From: Acidimicrobiaceae bacterium | GTDB taxonomy: Bacteria > Actinomycetota > Acidimicrobiia > Acidimicrobiales > RAAP-2 | Assembly: GCA_003152215.1 (NCBI GenBank) | Contig: PLZP01000120.1 | Span: forward strand, 1-33,955 | Direction: 5' to 3' | Length of the DNA stretch: 33,955 nt | Shown here: one piece after another, positions 21,679 through 30,737 of the stretch | How positions within the stretch are numbered: position 1 is the stretch's first letter | How the letters are laid out: each line of letters opens with the position of its first letter | Notes under the pieces: generated by a model | The model's database searches: none | Told to the model about the DNA's origin: nothing | The model's input: the letters and a program-made list of their open reading frames with translations, nothing else | Translations under genes and position numbers: made by a program

Positions 21679-23022
21679 ATGAACACGGACACCGCCGCCG
21701 CGTCGAACGACGACCTCGTGCTCGTGGCGACTGCGGACCTCGTGGGTCACGTGCGAGGACGAGCCTTCGGAGCGTCGCAACTCGCCGATCGCTTAGCCCA
21801 CGGTATCGGCTGGGTGCCCGCCGACTTAGCCCTCACGGCATTCGGTGACCTAGCGGCGTCCAACCCCTTCGGCGCGCTGGGCGACCTACGTCTGCGTCCC
21901 GACCCCGCCGCCAGTGTCCACCTTCGGGGGGCCGGCAACGGCCCCAGTGTGCAACTGATCCTCGCGGACATGCTGAACCTCGATCTCACACCCTGGTCGA
22001 GTTGTCCTCGTGACCTCCTTCGTCGCGCGTTAGCGGCACTCAAGAACGAGTTCGGACTCACAATGATCGCCACTTTCGAACACGAGTTCACGCTGCTTAA
22101 CGCCGACGGTTCGGCCAGACCCATTGGTGGCGCACCCTTTAGCGCAGCCGCGCTGCTTAGCGTGGAGCCCTTCGGGTCGCGGCTCTACGCCGCGATCAAG
22201 GGCGCGGGCTTTGAACCCGATACTTGGCTCGCCGAATTTGGACCGAATCAGTTCGAGATCACCCTCGGACCGTGCGACGCGCTCGCTGCGGCGGACCGGG
22301 CCCTCCTACTGCGCGAACTGGTGCGAAACCTCGCCAAGCAGTTCGAGTGGCGCGCCTCCTTCAGCCCGCTCGTCAGTGCAAGGGGTATTGGCAACGGCGT
22401 CCACGTGCATTTCAGTCTGCGCGACGAAGACGGAACGCCAGTCCTCTACGACCCCTCGCAATCCGGCGCCATCAGCGCCGTAGGCGGTTCCTTCGCCGCC
22501 GGGGTTCTCGCGCACGCGTCAGCCGTCTGCGCACTGACGGCGCCGAGTGTCATCTCCTACCTGCGAATGCGCCCACACACCTGGAGTGCCGGTAACGCAT
22601 TCCTAGGACTGCGAAATCGTGAGGCGCTGTTGCGCATCTGTCCCACCGTGGGAGGTGACGATGTCGGGCGACAGTTCAACCTTGAGTTCCGAGCCGCCGA
22701 CGCGACCGCGAACCCTTGGCTCGTCACGGCGGCGCTCGCGATTACCGGTCTGGACGGACTTCGGAGGAACCTCGCCGCGCCACCGGTCGTCGACGGAGAT
22801 CCGGACCGGTGGACGCAAGAGGAGCGCCAAGTTGCGGGCGTCGCCCCACTACCGAGTTCGCTCGACGAGTCCCTCGCGGCACTGACGAACGATGAGATGA
22901 TTTGCGGATGGTTAGGAAACGATCTGCTCGCGACCTTTCTCGCCGTCAAGGAGCACGAACTCGCCGGTCTACGCGACGCCTCAGCCGAGACGATCTGTGA
23001 GCAGTACGCGGGTGCCTATTAG
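21679..23022 (+). CDS. Glutamine synthetase-like ligase 2 (gamma-glutamylamide synthetase type)
   Basis: 447 residues from ATG 21679 (MNTDTAAASN); ATG 21652 is possible but less well spaced. It has the family's order of motifs: 'DLVGHVRGRAF' in the beta-grasp domain, 'IATFEHEFTLLN' and 'EFGPNQFEITLGP' for metal binding, 'GNGVHVHFSLRDEDG', 'RNREALLRICP' and 'FNLEFRAADATANPWLVTAA'. It differs clearly from synthetase 1, so the two probably take different amines or form a specialised pair. The substrate position after 'NLEFR' also differs. It follows the decarboxylase on the same strand after about 670 bp and precedes the M20 amidohydrolase by 69 bp. Probable reaction: ATP-dependent glutamylation of an amine. 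True glutamine synthesis is less likely. Confidence 0.82.
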   Translation: MNTDTAAASNDDLVLVATADLVGHVRGRAFGASQLADRLAHGIGWVPADLALTAFGDLAASNPFGALGDLRLRPDPAASVHLRGAGNGPSVQLILADMLNLDLTPWSSCPRDLLRRALAALKNEFGLTMIATFEHEFTLLNADGSARPIGGAPFSAAALLSVEPFGSRLYAAIKGAGFEPDTWLAEFGPNQFEITLGPCDALAAADRALLLRELVRNLAKQFEWRASFSPLVSARGIGNGVHVHFSLRDEDGTPVLYDPSQSGAISAVGGSFAAGVLAHASAVCALTAPSVISYLRMRPHTWSAGNAFLGLRNREALLRICPTVGGDDVGRQFNLEFRAADATANPWLVTAALAITGLDGLRRNLAAPPVVDGDPDRWTQEERQVAGVAPLPSSLDESLAALTNDEMICGWLGNDLLATFLAVKEHELAGLRDASAETICEQYAGAY

Positions 23023-23091
23023 TGACGACGGCGAGTGTGACCACAACGTCACGACCGCGACGTTGCCACGCACCACCAGGCGTACCCTGAC

Positions 23092-24363
23092 GTGACGTTG
23101 AAGCCTGAGATTCAAAGTTTCGTGGCGTCGGTCAACGAGGCATTGACCACGGAGCTCGCTGACGCCATCGAACTACGTCGACGCATTCATCAAACGCCCG
23201 AGGTTTCGTGGCAGGAACAACAGACCTCGGCGCTCGTCGCCGAAGCGCTCGAGGGTTACACGTTGGAGCGCGTCGCGGAGACGGGACTTCTCGTTCGAGT
23301 GGGCAACGCGGATGCGCTCGCCGTGGGCGTTCGAGCCGAACTCGACGGGTTGCCGATCGTGGAGTTGACCGGTTCGCCCTTTGCCTCGACGAACGGCGCC
23401 ATGCACGCGTGTGGCCACGACGTCCACCTGGCCGCACTGGTGTCGCTACTTCGTGCATTCACCCAGGTCCACAAATCCGCGGCGGCGCCCATCGCGCTGT
23501 TGGGGGTCTTCCAACCGAGTGAGGAGTCGTTCCCGTCGGGCGCGAAAAGGATCATCGAGACCGGCCGCCTCGAGGAGCATCATCTCCAAGCGATGTTGGC
23601 CGTCCATCTCCATCCCCAGGTCCCCTGGGGGGCGATCACCACGGGCGTCGGCGCGGTCAACGCGGGCGCCGACTCGTTCACCTTGACTATCTCGGGTGTC
23701 GGCGGGCACGGCGCCTACCCGCACCGCAGCCACGACCCGGTGCTCGCGCTCAGCCAGGTCATCGTCGCGCTCCAACAAATCGTCAGTCGCCGGACCGATC
23801 CAATGCACCCGACCGTCGTGTCGATTTGCCGTCTGCGTGCCGGCACGGCGTCCAACGTCATTCCCGACGAGGCCGTAGCCGAGGGCACGGTACGCGTACT
23901 CGTACCCGGTGATCGCGACGAAGTTCTCACACTCCTCACGTCCATCGCGTCTCAAACGGCGTCCGCCTTCGGCTGCACGTCGGCGCTCGAGATCCAACAC
24001 GGTGACCCGGTCTTAGTCAACGACGCTCGCCTCGTGACCAGCGTCGATCCGTGGTTGGCGCGTGTCGGCTTCACGGTCGCCGAACCAATGCGTTCGTGCG
24101 GCGCTGACGACTTCGCCTTCTACGGCGCATGTGCCCCGAGTCTCATGATGTTTCTCGGCGTGCAGGGGAGGAATCGCCATATGGACAGCGCGTCGAAGTC
24201 CATCGAAGAGAAGGCCGATGCCTCCGACGTAGAACTCAGTCCGGGACTGCACTCGCCCCTGTTCTTCGTGCCCGATGACGCAGTCGAGCGCACCGCGCGA
24301 GCAATGCTGGCCGCGTTCGCCGGCGCCGCCGAACTCGTGACGGACGAAGGTCGCGACAGATAA
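23092..24363 (+). CDS. M20-family amidohydrolase (hippurate/N-acyl amino acid hydrolase type)
   Basis: 423 residues from GTG 23092. M20D-type metal motifs are present: 'HACGHDVHLAAL' with Cys107, His109 and His112, 'FQPSEESFPSGAKRI' with the catalytic and metal glutamates, and 'AVHLHPQVPWG'. A dimerisation domain follows ('SGVGGHGAYPHRSHDPVLAL'), then 'GADDFAFYGACAPSLMMFLG' near the C-terminus. Such enzymes cleave N-acyl amino acids, hippurate or indole-3-acetyl amides with Mn or Zn. Directly downstream of synthetase 2, it could release the amine or acid from an amide made or imported by this region. It is convergent with the dihydrolipoamide dehydrogenase gene (28 bp gap). Substrate unknown; cytosolic, no signal peptide. 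Confidence 0.85.
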   Translation: MTLKPEIQSFVASVNEALTTELADAIELRRRIHQTPEVSWQEQQTSALVAEALEGYTLERVAETGLLVRVGNADALAVGVRAELDGLPIVELTGSPFASTNGAMHACGHDVHLAALVSLLRAFTQVHKSAAAPIALLGVFQPSEESFPSGAKRIIETGRLEEHHLQAMLAVHLHPQVPWGAITTGVGAVNAGADSFTLTISGVGGHGAYPHRSHDPVLALSQVIVALQQIVSRRTDPMHPTVVSICRLRAGTASNVIPDEAVAEGTVRVLVPGDRDEVLTLLTSIASQTASAFGCTSALEIQHGDPVLVNDARLVTSVDPWLARVGFTVAEPMRSCGADDFAFYGACAPSLMMFLGVQGRNRHMDSASKSIEEKADASDVELSPGLHSPLFFVPDDAVERTARAMLAAFAGAAELVTDEGRDR

Positions 24364-24391
24364 CGCGTCTCAGTCGAGCGCCGACGCTCCC

Positions 24392-25825
24392 TCAACGCGT
24401 ACTGCGTGAACTGTCCTGCGCAAGCACGTGCCTCGCGCGACCGAGCAACATCAGTGCCGCCTCGGACAACGATTCGCTGATCGTTGGATGGGGATGGATG
24501 GTCCCGGCGAGGTCCTCGGGGCTCGCGCCCATCTCCACCGCGAGGGCCGCTTCTCCTGCCAGTTCCGAAACGAGTGGTCCCACGAGGTGCACACCGATCA
24601 CGGTGTCGTGTCCGCGGTCGACAATGAGTCGAGCGAAGCCCTCGCGCGCGCCGAGCGTCGCCGCTCGACCTGATGCGCTCAGGGGGAACTGCGCGACGGC
24701 CACGTCCATGCCAAGCGCGCGAGCGGCTTGTTCGCTTAGCCCGACCGACGCCACCTCGGGATCCGAGAAGACCACCGCCGGTACGACGGTCGGGTCGAAT
24801 CGACGAGTGAGCCCCGAGAGCGACTCGGCCGCAACTTCTGCTTCGGCGGTCGCCTTGTGGGCCAACGCCGGACCGGGAGTGATGTCACCGATAGCGGCGA
24901 TGCCCCGAGCGGCAAGACGATTCGCCTCCACCTGCACGGTCCCGTCACTCGCGAGACGCGCGCCGGTCTTCTCGAGGCCGAGGTCCTTCGTTCGTGGTCG
25001 ACGCCCGATGGCCACCACCACGCGCTGCGCGTCGACGTGACGCTCCACGTCATCGACGCGAACCACTACACCCGCTTCGTCGAGACCAATTATTTCGGCA
25101 TTCAGCACGACCTGCACACCGAGTCGTTGCAGTGATCGCGACACGACACGTCCGATCACCGGCTCCATCGAGGGCAACACGGACCCCAGCGCTTCGACGA
25201 TCGTGACGCGTGTGCCGAGTTTGGCCAGGGCCGTGCCGAGCTCGACACCGATGTAACCGGCGCCGACGACCACGACGCTCGTTGGAAGTTCGCTCATCGC
25301 CAAGACGTCGGTCGAATCAAGCACGCGCACCCCGTCGCGCGCCAGCCCCGCGAGTTCGAGTGGCTCGGACCCGGTCGCGACAACGGCACTTTTGAACTCA
25401 AAGAAGGTCACGTTCCCATCGGGTAGCGCCACGGCGACCCGGTCGGGCTTGTTGAAGGTCGCGCTTCCGGCTACGACGCGCACGCGCTGATGCTCGAGCA
25501 ATGACGCGACGCCGCGCGAGAGACCTTCGACGATCCCGTTCTTCCAGCTCTGAAAGCGGGCAAGATCGACGTCGAGCGCGCCGCCGTGAAGACCTGCGAC
25601 TTCGAGCGCGATTGCCTGGTGACGCGTATTCGCGACCTCGATCAGGGCTTTGCTCGGGATGCACCCCACGCGCACGCACGTGCCGCCGAGTCCGCTGGTG
25701 CCGTCGCGTTCGACGAGGACGACCTCGCGACCAAGTTGCGCTGCGCGCAGCGCGGCGGCGTATCCGCCAGGCCCGCCGCCGACGATGAGCATGTCAATAC
25801 CTTCGGCCATCTCTCCGACGACCAT
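24392..25825 (-). CDS. lpd: Dihydrolipoamide dehydrogenase (E3)
   Basis: 477 residues from ATG 25825, which overlaps the stop of the acyltransferase; ATG 25810 is an alternative. FAD motif 'MLIVGGGPGGYAAALRAAQLG' begins at residue 12. The redox disulfide is Cys50/Cys55 in 'GGTCVRVGCIPSKAL'. The NAD motif is 'VVVGAGYIGVELGTALAKLG' near 185, and the C-terminal interface carries the catalytic His in 'AGTIHPHPTISESL'. It reoxidises dihydrolipoyl groups of the E2 encoded just upstream, passing electrons to NAD. A dedicated E3 in the operon is typical of branched-chain 2-oxoacid dehydrogenase clusters (LpdV). Last gene of the seven-gene leftward operon. Confidence 0.93.
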   Translation of the reverse strand: MVVGEMAEGIDMLIVGGGPGGYAAALRAAQLGREVVLVERDGTSGLGGTCVRVGCIPSKALIEVANTRHQAIALEVAGLHGGALDVDLARFQSWKNGIVEGLSRGVASLLEHQRVRVVAGSATFNKPDRVAVALPDGNVTFFEFKSAVVATGSEPLELAGLARDGVRVLDSTDVLAMSELPTSVVVVGAGYIGVELGTALAKLGTRVTIVEALGSVLPSMEPVIGRVVSRSLQRLGVQVVLNAEIIGLDEAGVVVRVDDVERHVDAQRVVVAIGRRPRTKDLGLEKTGARLASDGTVQVEANRLAARGIAAIGDITPGPALAHKATAEAEVAAESLSGLTRRFDPTVVPAVVFSDPEVASVGLSEQAARALGMDVAVAQFPLSASGRAATLGAREGFARLIVDRGHDTVIGVHLVGPLVSELAGEAALAVEMGASPEDLAGTIHPHPTISESLSEAALMLLGRARHVLAQDSSRSTR

Positions 25826-27048
25826 CAGGCCAACTCGGTGGTCAGGAACTCGTCGGGGCTCTCCAGCAAATGCACCAGGGTCGTAGCGAAGGATCCCAAC
25901 GTGTCGCCATCGAGGAGACGGTGATCACCCACGACCGAAAGCGTCAGTACCGGACGCACTACGGCGACACCATCGCGAGCCACGACGCGCTCGCTTATTC
26001 GACCAAAGCCCGTGATCCCCACTTCGGGCGTACGAATGATGGGCGTGCCCACCGAGGCCCCGATCGCGCCCAGGTTGTTGACGGTGTAGGTCCCGCCGCT
26101 GAGCTGTTCGAGCGACGCCTTCCTCGAGCGGGCGAGTTCTACCAGCGTCGCGATCTCCGTCGCCAAGTCGAGCACGGACTTTCGATCAGCGTCGCGCACC
26201 ACTGGGACGAGAAGACCGTCACTGGTGGCGGTCGCGACGCCTAGGTGCACGCGCCGGTGCAACACGTACTCACTCGCCGCCTCGTCGAATGAGGCGTTCA
26301 CCAATGGGTGTCGCCCCAGCGCCACCGCCGTTGCCTTCACGAACAACGCGTCGTAGCTCAACATGGCGGCGTGCTCGGGTGACGCCTCACGCAGCATTCG
26401 GCGAGCCTCGATGAGCTTCGACGCGTCGACGTCGCGGTAGTCAATGATGTGCGGGACGCTGCGCCATGACTCGCTCATCTTCTTCGCGATCTGACGACGA
26501 AGGCCACGAAGGGGCACGCGTTCGTCACCCTCGTCGGCGAACGTGGAAGGAGTGGTGTCGCTCGACGTGGACGAGTCGGCGCTCGCGCGCGACGCCTCGA
26601 GGACGTCATCACTGTTGACGCGACCGTCGGGTCCGGAGCCGTGCAGTGAATTCAGATCGACGCCATGCTCCACGGCGAGACGGCGCACCGAGGGTGACGC
26701 CTTCGGTCGACTCGACGGTCGCATCGATAAAAGCGGGGCCCCCTGGACCAAGGGAGTGAGTCGCCCCTCCTTGGCGTCCGATTCTCCACTCGCGTTCACG
26801 TCAACACCGTTGTCGGTCTCTACGGCCACCAGGACACTGCCGACGGACAGCAGACTTCCCGCTTCAGCGCCGAGCAGGACCACGGTTCCACTCAGAGGTG
26901 TCGGCATCTCCACGAGGGATTTGTCGGTCTGGATCGTCGCCACCACTTGGTCGGAGCGAATCTCGTCGCCCAGGCCCACGTGCCATTCGATGATCTCGAT
27001 CTCGGCGATTCCCTCGCCGATGTCGGGAACCCGGAACTCGCGCCTCAC
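25825..27048 (-). CDS. 2-oxoacid dehydrogenase E2, dihydrolipoamide acyltransferase
   Basis: 407 residues from GTG 27048, which overlaps the E1beta stop as GTGA; a longer frame would give a basic tail without similarity. One lipoyl domain carries Lys43 in 'TIQTDKSLVEMPTPLSG'. A linker leads to a peripheral-subunit binding domain ('SPSVRRLAVEHGVDLNSLHG', about 120-155), a second acidic Ser-rich linker, and the catalytic domain from about 180 ('PLRGLRRQIAKKMSESW') ending with the active-site 'VVGDHRLLDGDTLGSF'. A single lipoyl domain and this partner set favour a branched-chain rather than pyruvate complex. It transfers the acyl group from E1 to CoA. Confidence 0.9.
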   Translation of the reverse strand: MRREFRVPDIGEGIAEIEIIEWHVGLGDEIRSDQVVATIQTDKSLVEMPTPLSGTVVLLGAEAGSLLSVGSVLVAVETDNGVDVNASGESDAKEGRLTPLVQGAPLLSMRPSSRPKASPSVRRLAVEHGVDLNSLHGSGPDGRVNSDDVLEASRASADSSTSSDTTPSTFADEGDERVPLRGLRRQIAKKMSESWRSVPHIIDYRDVDASKLIEARRMLREASPEHAAMLSYDALFVKATAVALGRHPLVNASFDEAASEYVLHRRVHLGVATATSDGLLVPVVRDADRKSVLDLATEIATLVELARSRKASLEQLSGGTYTVNNLGAIGASVGTPIIRTPEVGITGFGRISERVVARDGVAVVRPVLTLSVVGDHRLLDGDTLGSFATTLVHLLESPDEFLTTELA

Positions 27049-28031
27049 GCGCCCGTCGTCCCTACGGTTCGCCGAAGTGCTTTGAGGACGCGCTCCTCGT
27101 TCGGGATGTACCACTCCTCGACGCCGGCAATCGGATACGGGGTGTCGGGAGCGGCGACGCGCGCGACAGGCGCCTCGAGGGAGTAGAAGGCTTCTTCTTG
27201 GATGGTGGCGATCACTTCGGCGCCGAAGCCGCCGGTGTAGGGAGCCTCATGTACGACGACCACGCGTCCGGTGTCCTCCGCGCACTGCGCCAACGCCTCG
27301 ACGTCGAGGGGCACGAGGGTCCGTAGGTCGAGCACGCGACACGAAATACCCTCTTCGGCCGCGCGCTCGGCGGTACGCAGACAGAGTTGCACCGCGGCGC
27401 TCCAGGCAACGAGCGTGACGTCGCTGCCCTCGCGAACGATCTTGGCCTTGCCAAAGGGGACGGTGTAGTCACCCTCGGGCACCTCGTCCTTCACGAGTCG
27501 ATACCCTCGCAGCGGCTCACAGAACAGCACCGGGTCCGGGTCTCGAATCGCTTCGAGAAGCAGCCCCTTGGCGTCATAGGCGCTCGCCGGCATGACGACC
27601 TTTAGACCCGGTGACTGGATGAACTGTGCCTCTAACGCGTCCGAATGCATTTCCGGCGTACGGACCCCGCCGCCGAAGGGAGCGCGGATCGTGATCTGCA
27701 TCGAGAAGCGGCCCTGCGATCGGAAGCGGTAGCGCGCGATCTGGTCAGCGATCTGGTGGAACGCCTGGTGCGTGAAGCCGAGAAACTGCATCTCGGGCAC
27801 CGGTACCATGCCGCTCATCGCGAGCCCCACCGACGCCCCGGCGATGACCGCTTCGGCCAGCGGCGTGTCGAGCACCCGCGCTTCACCAAAGCGTCGTTGT
27901 AGTCCGTCCGTCGCTCGAAAGACGCCGCCGAGACGACCGACGTCCTCGCCGAGGATCATCACGCGCTCGTCGCGCTCCATCTCCTGCTCAAGCGCTTGGC
28001 GTATCGCCTCGACCATCGTGAGAACGGGCAT
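27045..28031 (-). CDS. 2-oxoacid dehydrogenase E1 beta subunit
   Basis: 328 residues from ATG 28031 (MPVLTMVEAIRQALEQEM), sharing one base with the E1alpha stop. Features: 'VMILGEDVGRLGGVFRATDG' near residue 24, 'RVLDTPLAEAVIAGASVGLA', 'QITIRAPFGGGVRTPEMHSD' and 'GRVVVVHEAPYTGGFGAEVI'. Length is normal for the beta chain of alpha2beta2 E1 components (about 325). With E1alpha it decarboxylates a 2-oxoacid on thiamine diphosphate. The leucine dehydrogenase in the same operon makes branched-chain 2-oxoacids the likely substrates (BkdA2-like). Acetoin dehydrogenase has similar subunits but would be expected beside acoR-type regulators. Confidence 0.9.
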   Translation of the reverse strand: MPVLTMVEAIRQALEQEMERDERVMILGEDVGRLGGVFRATDGLQRRFGEARVLDTPLAEAVIAGASVGLAMSGMVPVPEMQFLGFTHQAFHQIADQIARYRFRSQGRFSMQITIRAPFGGGVRTPEMHSDALEAQFIQSPGLKVVMPASAYDAKGLLLEAIRDPDPVLFCEPLRGYRLVKDEVPEGDYTVPFGKAKIVREGSDVTLVAWSAAVQLCLRTAERAAEEGISCRVLDLRTLVPLDVEALAQCAEDTGRVVVVHEAPYTGGFGAEVIATIQEEAFYSLEAPVARVAAPDTPYPIAGVEEWYIPNEERVLKALRRTVGTTGA

Positions 28032-29116
28032 CAGAGGCCCTCCGCATCCCGAACGAACTCGTCGCGCTGGCGTGTGACCCGGGACCACGGGTTCGCGTAG
28101 ACGTGCTCGAAGACCTGGGTGACGTTCGCCGGGGCGTGCGCCTCAGCGTCGGCGATCGCGGTCGAGATCTCCTCATCGATTGAACGCTGCATCGCTGCTT
28201 CGCCCGCCGCGTCGAGCACGCCGAGGCCTTCTAAGTGGTTGCGCACGCGGGGAATCGGATCTTCGCCTCGGCGAACCTCGAGTTCTTCGGGCGACACGTA
28301 GCGCGACTGGTCGTCGGCGGTGTTGTGCGGGTAGAGGCGATACGTCTGCGACTCGATAAGCGTCGCACCCTCACCCGCACGGGCCCGTTGAACGGCGTCG
28401 CGCGCGACCTCGTACACGGCGAGCAGGTCATTGCCGTCGACGACGACCCCCGGCAATCCGTAACCGGCGGCGCGCGCCGCGAAGCTTGGGGCGGCACTCT
28501 GTTTCGACCGCGGCGTGGAGATCGCGTACCCGTTGTTCTGCAGCACGAATATGACGGGCGCCTTCACTACGCCCGCGAGATTCAACGCCTCGTGAAAGTC
28601 ACCCTCGGACGACGCGCCGTCGCCACAGAACGTCATGACGACCCCGTCGTCGCCCTGCATCTTCAGTCCCAGAGCGAGACCGACGGCGTGGGGCAACTGC
28701 GCGGCCAGCGAAATCTGGATCGGGGCCAGGCGCACCCCGTCGGGCGGACGCGCACCGAGAGGGTTACCCACGTAGTAGAGGATCAGGGTCGACAGCGGCA
28801 TGCCGTGTCGCAGTAATGCCGGTAACTCTCGGTACTGCGGGAAGATCCAGTCGCGGGAGGGATCGAGCGCAAGGGCAGAGCCGACCACCGACGCCTCTTG
28901 TCCGTAGACGGCGGAGTAAGTGCCGATGCGTCCCTGGCGTTGCAGGCTCACGGCGCGTTCGTCAAGTGTGCGCGACAGGAGCATCCAGCGAAATGCCTCG
29001 AGCAGTTGCTCGCTGGAGAGTGGCGCCGAGGCGCCCTCTAAGAGGACCCCGTTCGCGTCGAGCACGCGATACGCGTCCGCATCGGCGCCGCCTTCGAAGA
29101 TCGTGGTCGACGTCAT
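28031..29116 (-). CDS. 2-oxoacid dehydrogenase E1 alpha subunit
   Basis: 361 residues from ATG 29116, 27 bp after the SDR gene. The thiamine diphosphate motif is 'VVMTFCGDGASSEGDFHEAL' followed by 'VIFVLQNNGYAISTPRS'. The N-terminal 'LLSRTLDERAVSLQRQGRIG' and 'DWIFPQYRELPALLRHG' are characteristic of branched-chain rather than pyruvate E1alpha. 'YRLYPHNTADDQSRYVSPEE' corresponds to the phosphorylation-loop region of this family. It decarboxylates the 2-oxoacids formed by the leucine dehydrogenase, giving branched acyl groups to E2. It overlaps E1beta by one base, so equal synthesis of the chains is likely. Confidence 0.9.
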   Translation of the reverse strand: MTSTTIFEGGADADAYRVLDANGVLLEGASAPLSSEQLLEAFRWMLLSRTLDERAVSLQRQGRIGTYSAVYGQEASVVGSALALDPSRDWIFPQYRELPALLRHGMPLSTLILYYVGNPLGARPPDGVRLAPIQISLAAQLPHAVGLALGLKMQGDDGVVMTFCGDGASSEGDFHEALNLAGVVKAPVIFVLQNNGYAISTPRSKQSAAPSFAARAAGYGLPGVVVDGNDLLAVYEVARDAVQRARAGEGATLIESQTYRLYPHNTADDQSRYVSPEELEVRRGEDPIPRVRNHLEGLGVLDAAGEAAMQRSIDEEISTAIADAEAHAPANVTQVFEHVYANPWSRVTRQRDEFVRDAEGL

Positions 29117-29143
29117 CGTCCCATCTCACTCAGAACGTACTGC

Positions 29144-29920
29144 CTAGAGATAGCCGTAAGCCACCCACCCGCCGTCGACCACGAGACACGATCCGGTCAT
29201 GTAACTCGCCTCAGGGCTCGCGGCGAGCAGCACCGTCTGGGCGACCTCCGCGACCGTACCAAAACGTCCCATCGGCGTGCGCGCCTCGATTGACGCATCG
29301 TCGTAGCCGGCCGTCTCCTGGTCGCCGACGTCGAGCGGGGTCTTGATGTACGCGGGATCGACCTGGAGTACGCGAATGCCGTCGTCCACCCAGTCGAGCG
29401 CGAGTACCTTCGTGAGACCGACCAGGCCGTGCTTGGCCGAGCAGTACGCGGCGCGCATCGGAAAGCCCACGTGAGCCGTCACCGAACCGATGTTGACGAT
29501 AACCCCACCACCGCGCGCCTTCATCGAGGGATGTGCCGCGCGCGAACAGAAAAACGGTCCCGAGAGATTCGTGGCAATCGCGCGTTCCCACTCTTCGGGG
29601 TCAAGTTCGTCCGAGCGCGCGATCATGGAGATACCGGCGTTGTTGACCAGAATGTCCACGCCGCCGAAGGCCTTCACGGCACCGTCCAAGAGTTGACTCG
29701 CGCCCGCCCAGGTGCGCACGTCCGCCGCCACCGCGGTCGCTTGGGCGCCCGTCGCGCGTATCTGCGCGGCGGCCGCGGCGGCGCGCTCTTCGTTACGACC
29801 GTTGGTGACGACGTGCGCGCCCTCGACGGCGAAGCGCATGGCGACTTCCAGTCCAATGCCCCCGCCCGACCCCGTCACGACGACGACCTTGTCTGTGAAG
29901 CGTTGACCTGAGTGTTCCAT
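29144..29920 (-). CDS. Short-chain dehydrogenase/reductase (SDR)
   Basis: 258 residues from ATG 29920, preceded by GGGAGGAT at a good distance; the open frame continues upstream but without similarity. Classical SDR: cofactor motif 'VVVTGSGGGIGLEVAMRF' (residues 13-30), 'LVNNAGIS' (91-98), catalytic Ser146, Tyr159 and Lys163 ('YCSAKHG'), and 'VDGGWVAYGYL' at the C-terminus. Absence of an acidic residue just after beta-2 except in 'NGRNEE' makes NADPH preference plausible. Located between the regulator and E1alpha, it may oxidise a hydroxyacyl intermediate or reduce an oxo compound of the same pathway. SDR substrates cannot be read from sequence. Confidence 0.85.
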   Translation of the reverse strand: MEHSGQRFTDKVVVVTGSGGGIGLEVAMRFAVEGAHVVTNGRNEERAAAAAAQIRATGAQATAVAADVRTWAGASQLLDGAVKAFGGVDILVNNAGISMIARSDELDPEEWERAIATNLSGPFFCSRAAHPSMKARGGGVIVNIGSVTAHVGFPMRAAYCSAKHGLVGLTKVLALDWVDDGIRVLQVDPAYIKTPLDVGDQETAGYDDASIEARTPMGRFGTVAEVAQTVLLAASPEASYMTGSCLVVDGGWVAYGYL

Positions 29921-29986
29921 GAACGATCCTCCCTCGTTGTCCCACGTACTACGACGTCCGCCGCCCGTCACTACCGCGGTGTGTTC

Positions 29987-30688
29987 TTACCAACGGCCCT
30001 TGGTCAACAACACGGCGACACTCTCGAAGAGGTGCTCGCGCAAGATGCGCTCTGCCGCGTCCCCGTCGCGCGCCTCGAGGGCCGTGAACAGTTCTCGGTG
30101 ACCGTCGAGCGAGCGCTGCAGCTCATCGACGGTGTACATCTGGCCTACGCGATAATTAAAGTAGAACTCCGCGTTACGCTCGATTAATTCGATGAGGCGA
30201 GGGTTACCGCAACCGCGAACGACGGCCGAGTGGAAGGCCTCATTCTGATCCACCCAAAAGTCCGCGTCGTCGACCACGTCCTCACCGGGCTCCTCGTCGA
30301 GGATTCCGGCCATCACTACGAGTTCCTCGTCGCTCGCCCGTACGGCGCAGAGGCGTGCGGCGTAACCCTCCAGCGCCGCGCGGGTCTCGTAGATCCGCAA
30401 CAACTCTTCGCGGGTGTACTCGTGCACGGTCCAGCCGTGCTTGCCGCGACTGACGAGTCCGTCGGTCGCGAGGCGTACGAGGGCGTCGCGCACCGGGGTG
30501 CGACTCATCCCGAGTCGCTCGCTGAGCTCTACCTCGACCAGGCGCTCGTTCGGTCGCAGCACCCCCGAGACCACCTCGCCGCGCAGCCGTCGATAGGCCA
30601 CCTGGGAGAGCGACGGGCTCTTCAACTCCCGCTCGTCGCCTACGGAGGTTTGGCCACCGAGTTCATTGGGCGTCACGTTCGCCGACAT
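29987..30688 (-). CDS. GntR-family regulator with FCD domain
   Basis: 233 residues from ATG 30688 (MSANVTPNEL), chosen because AAGGAG lies six bases upstream; ATG 30724 with AAAGG is an alternative. A winged helix ('LSQVAYRRLRGEVVSGVLRP', 'LVEVELSERLGMSRTPVRDA') is followed by a helical FCD effector domain. Putative metal and effector residues lie in 'DFWVDQNEAFHSAVVRGCGN' and 'SLDGHRELFTALEARDGDAA'. FadR/FCD regulators bind short GT-N-AC palindromes, often as repressors released by an organic acid. The GGTATAC core of the three 44-bp elements has that form, so this protein is the obvious candidate to read them and control its own operon. Second gene of the leftward operon. Confidence 0.88.
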   Translation of the reverse strand: MSANVTPNELGGQTSVGDERELKSPSLSQVAYRRLRGEVVSGVLRPNERLVEVELSERLGMSRTPVRDALVRLATDGLVSRGKHGWTVHEYTREELLRIYETRAALEGYAARLCAVRASDEELVVMAGILDEEPGEDVVDDADFWVDQNEAFHSAVVRGCGNPRLIELIERNAEFYFNYRVGQMYTVDELQRSLDGHRELFTALEARDGDAAERILREHLFESVAVLLTKGRW

Positions 30689-30737
30689 CTTCTTCTCCTT
30701 CGACTGGAACGAAACGTCCTCCATCTCGTTCGCCTTT

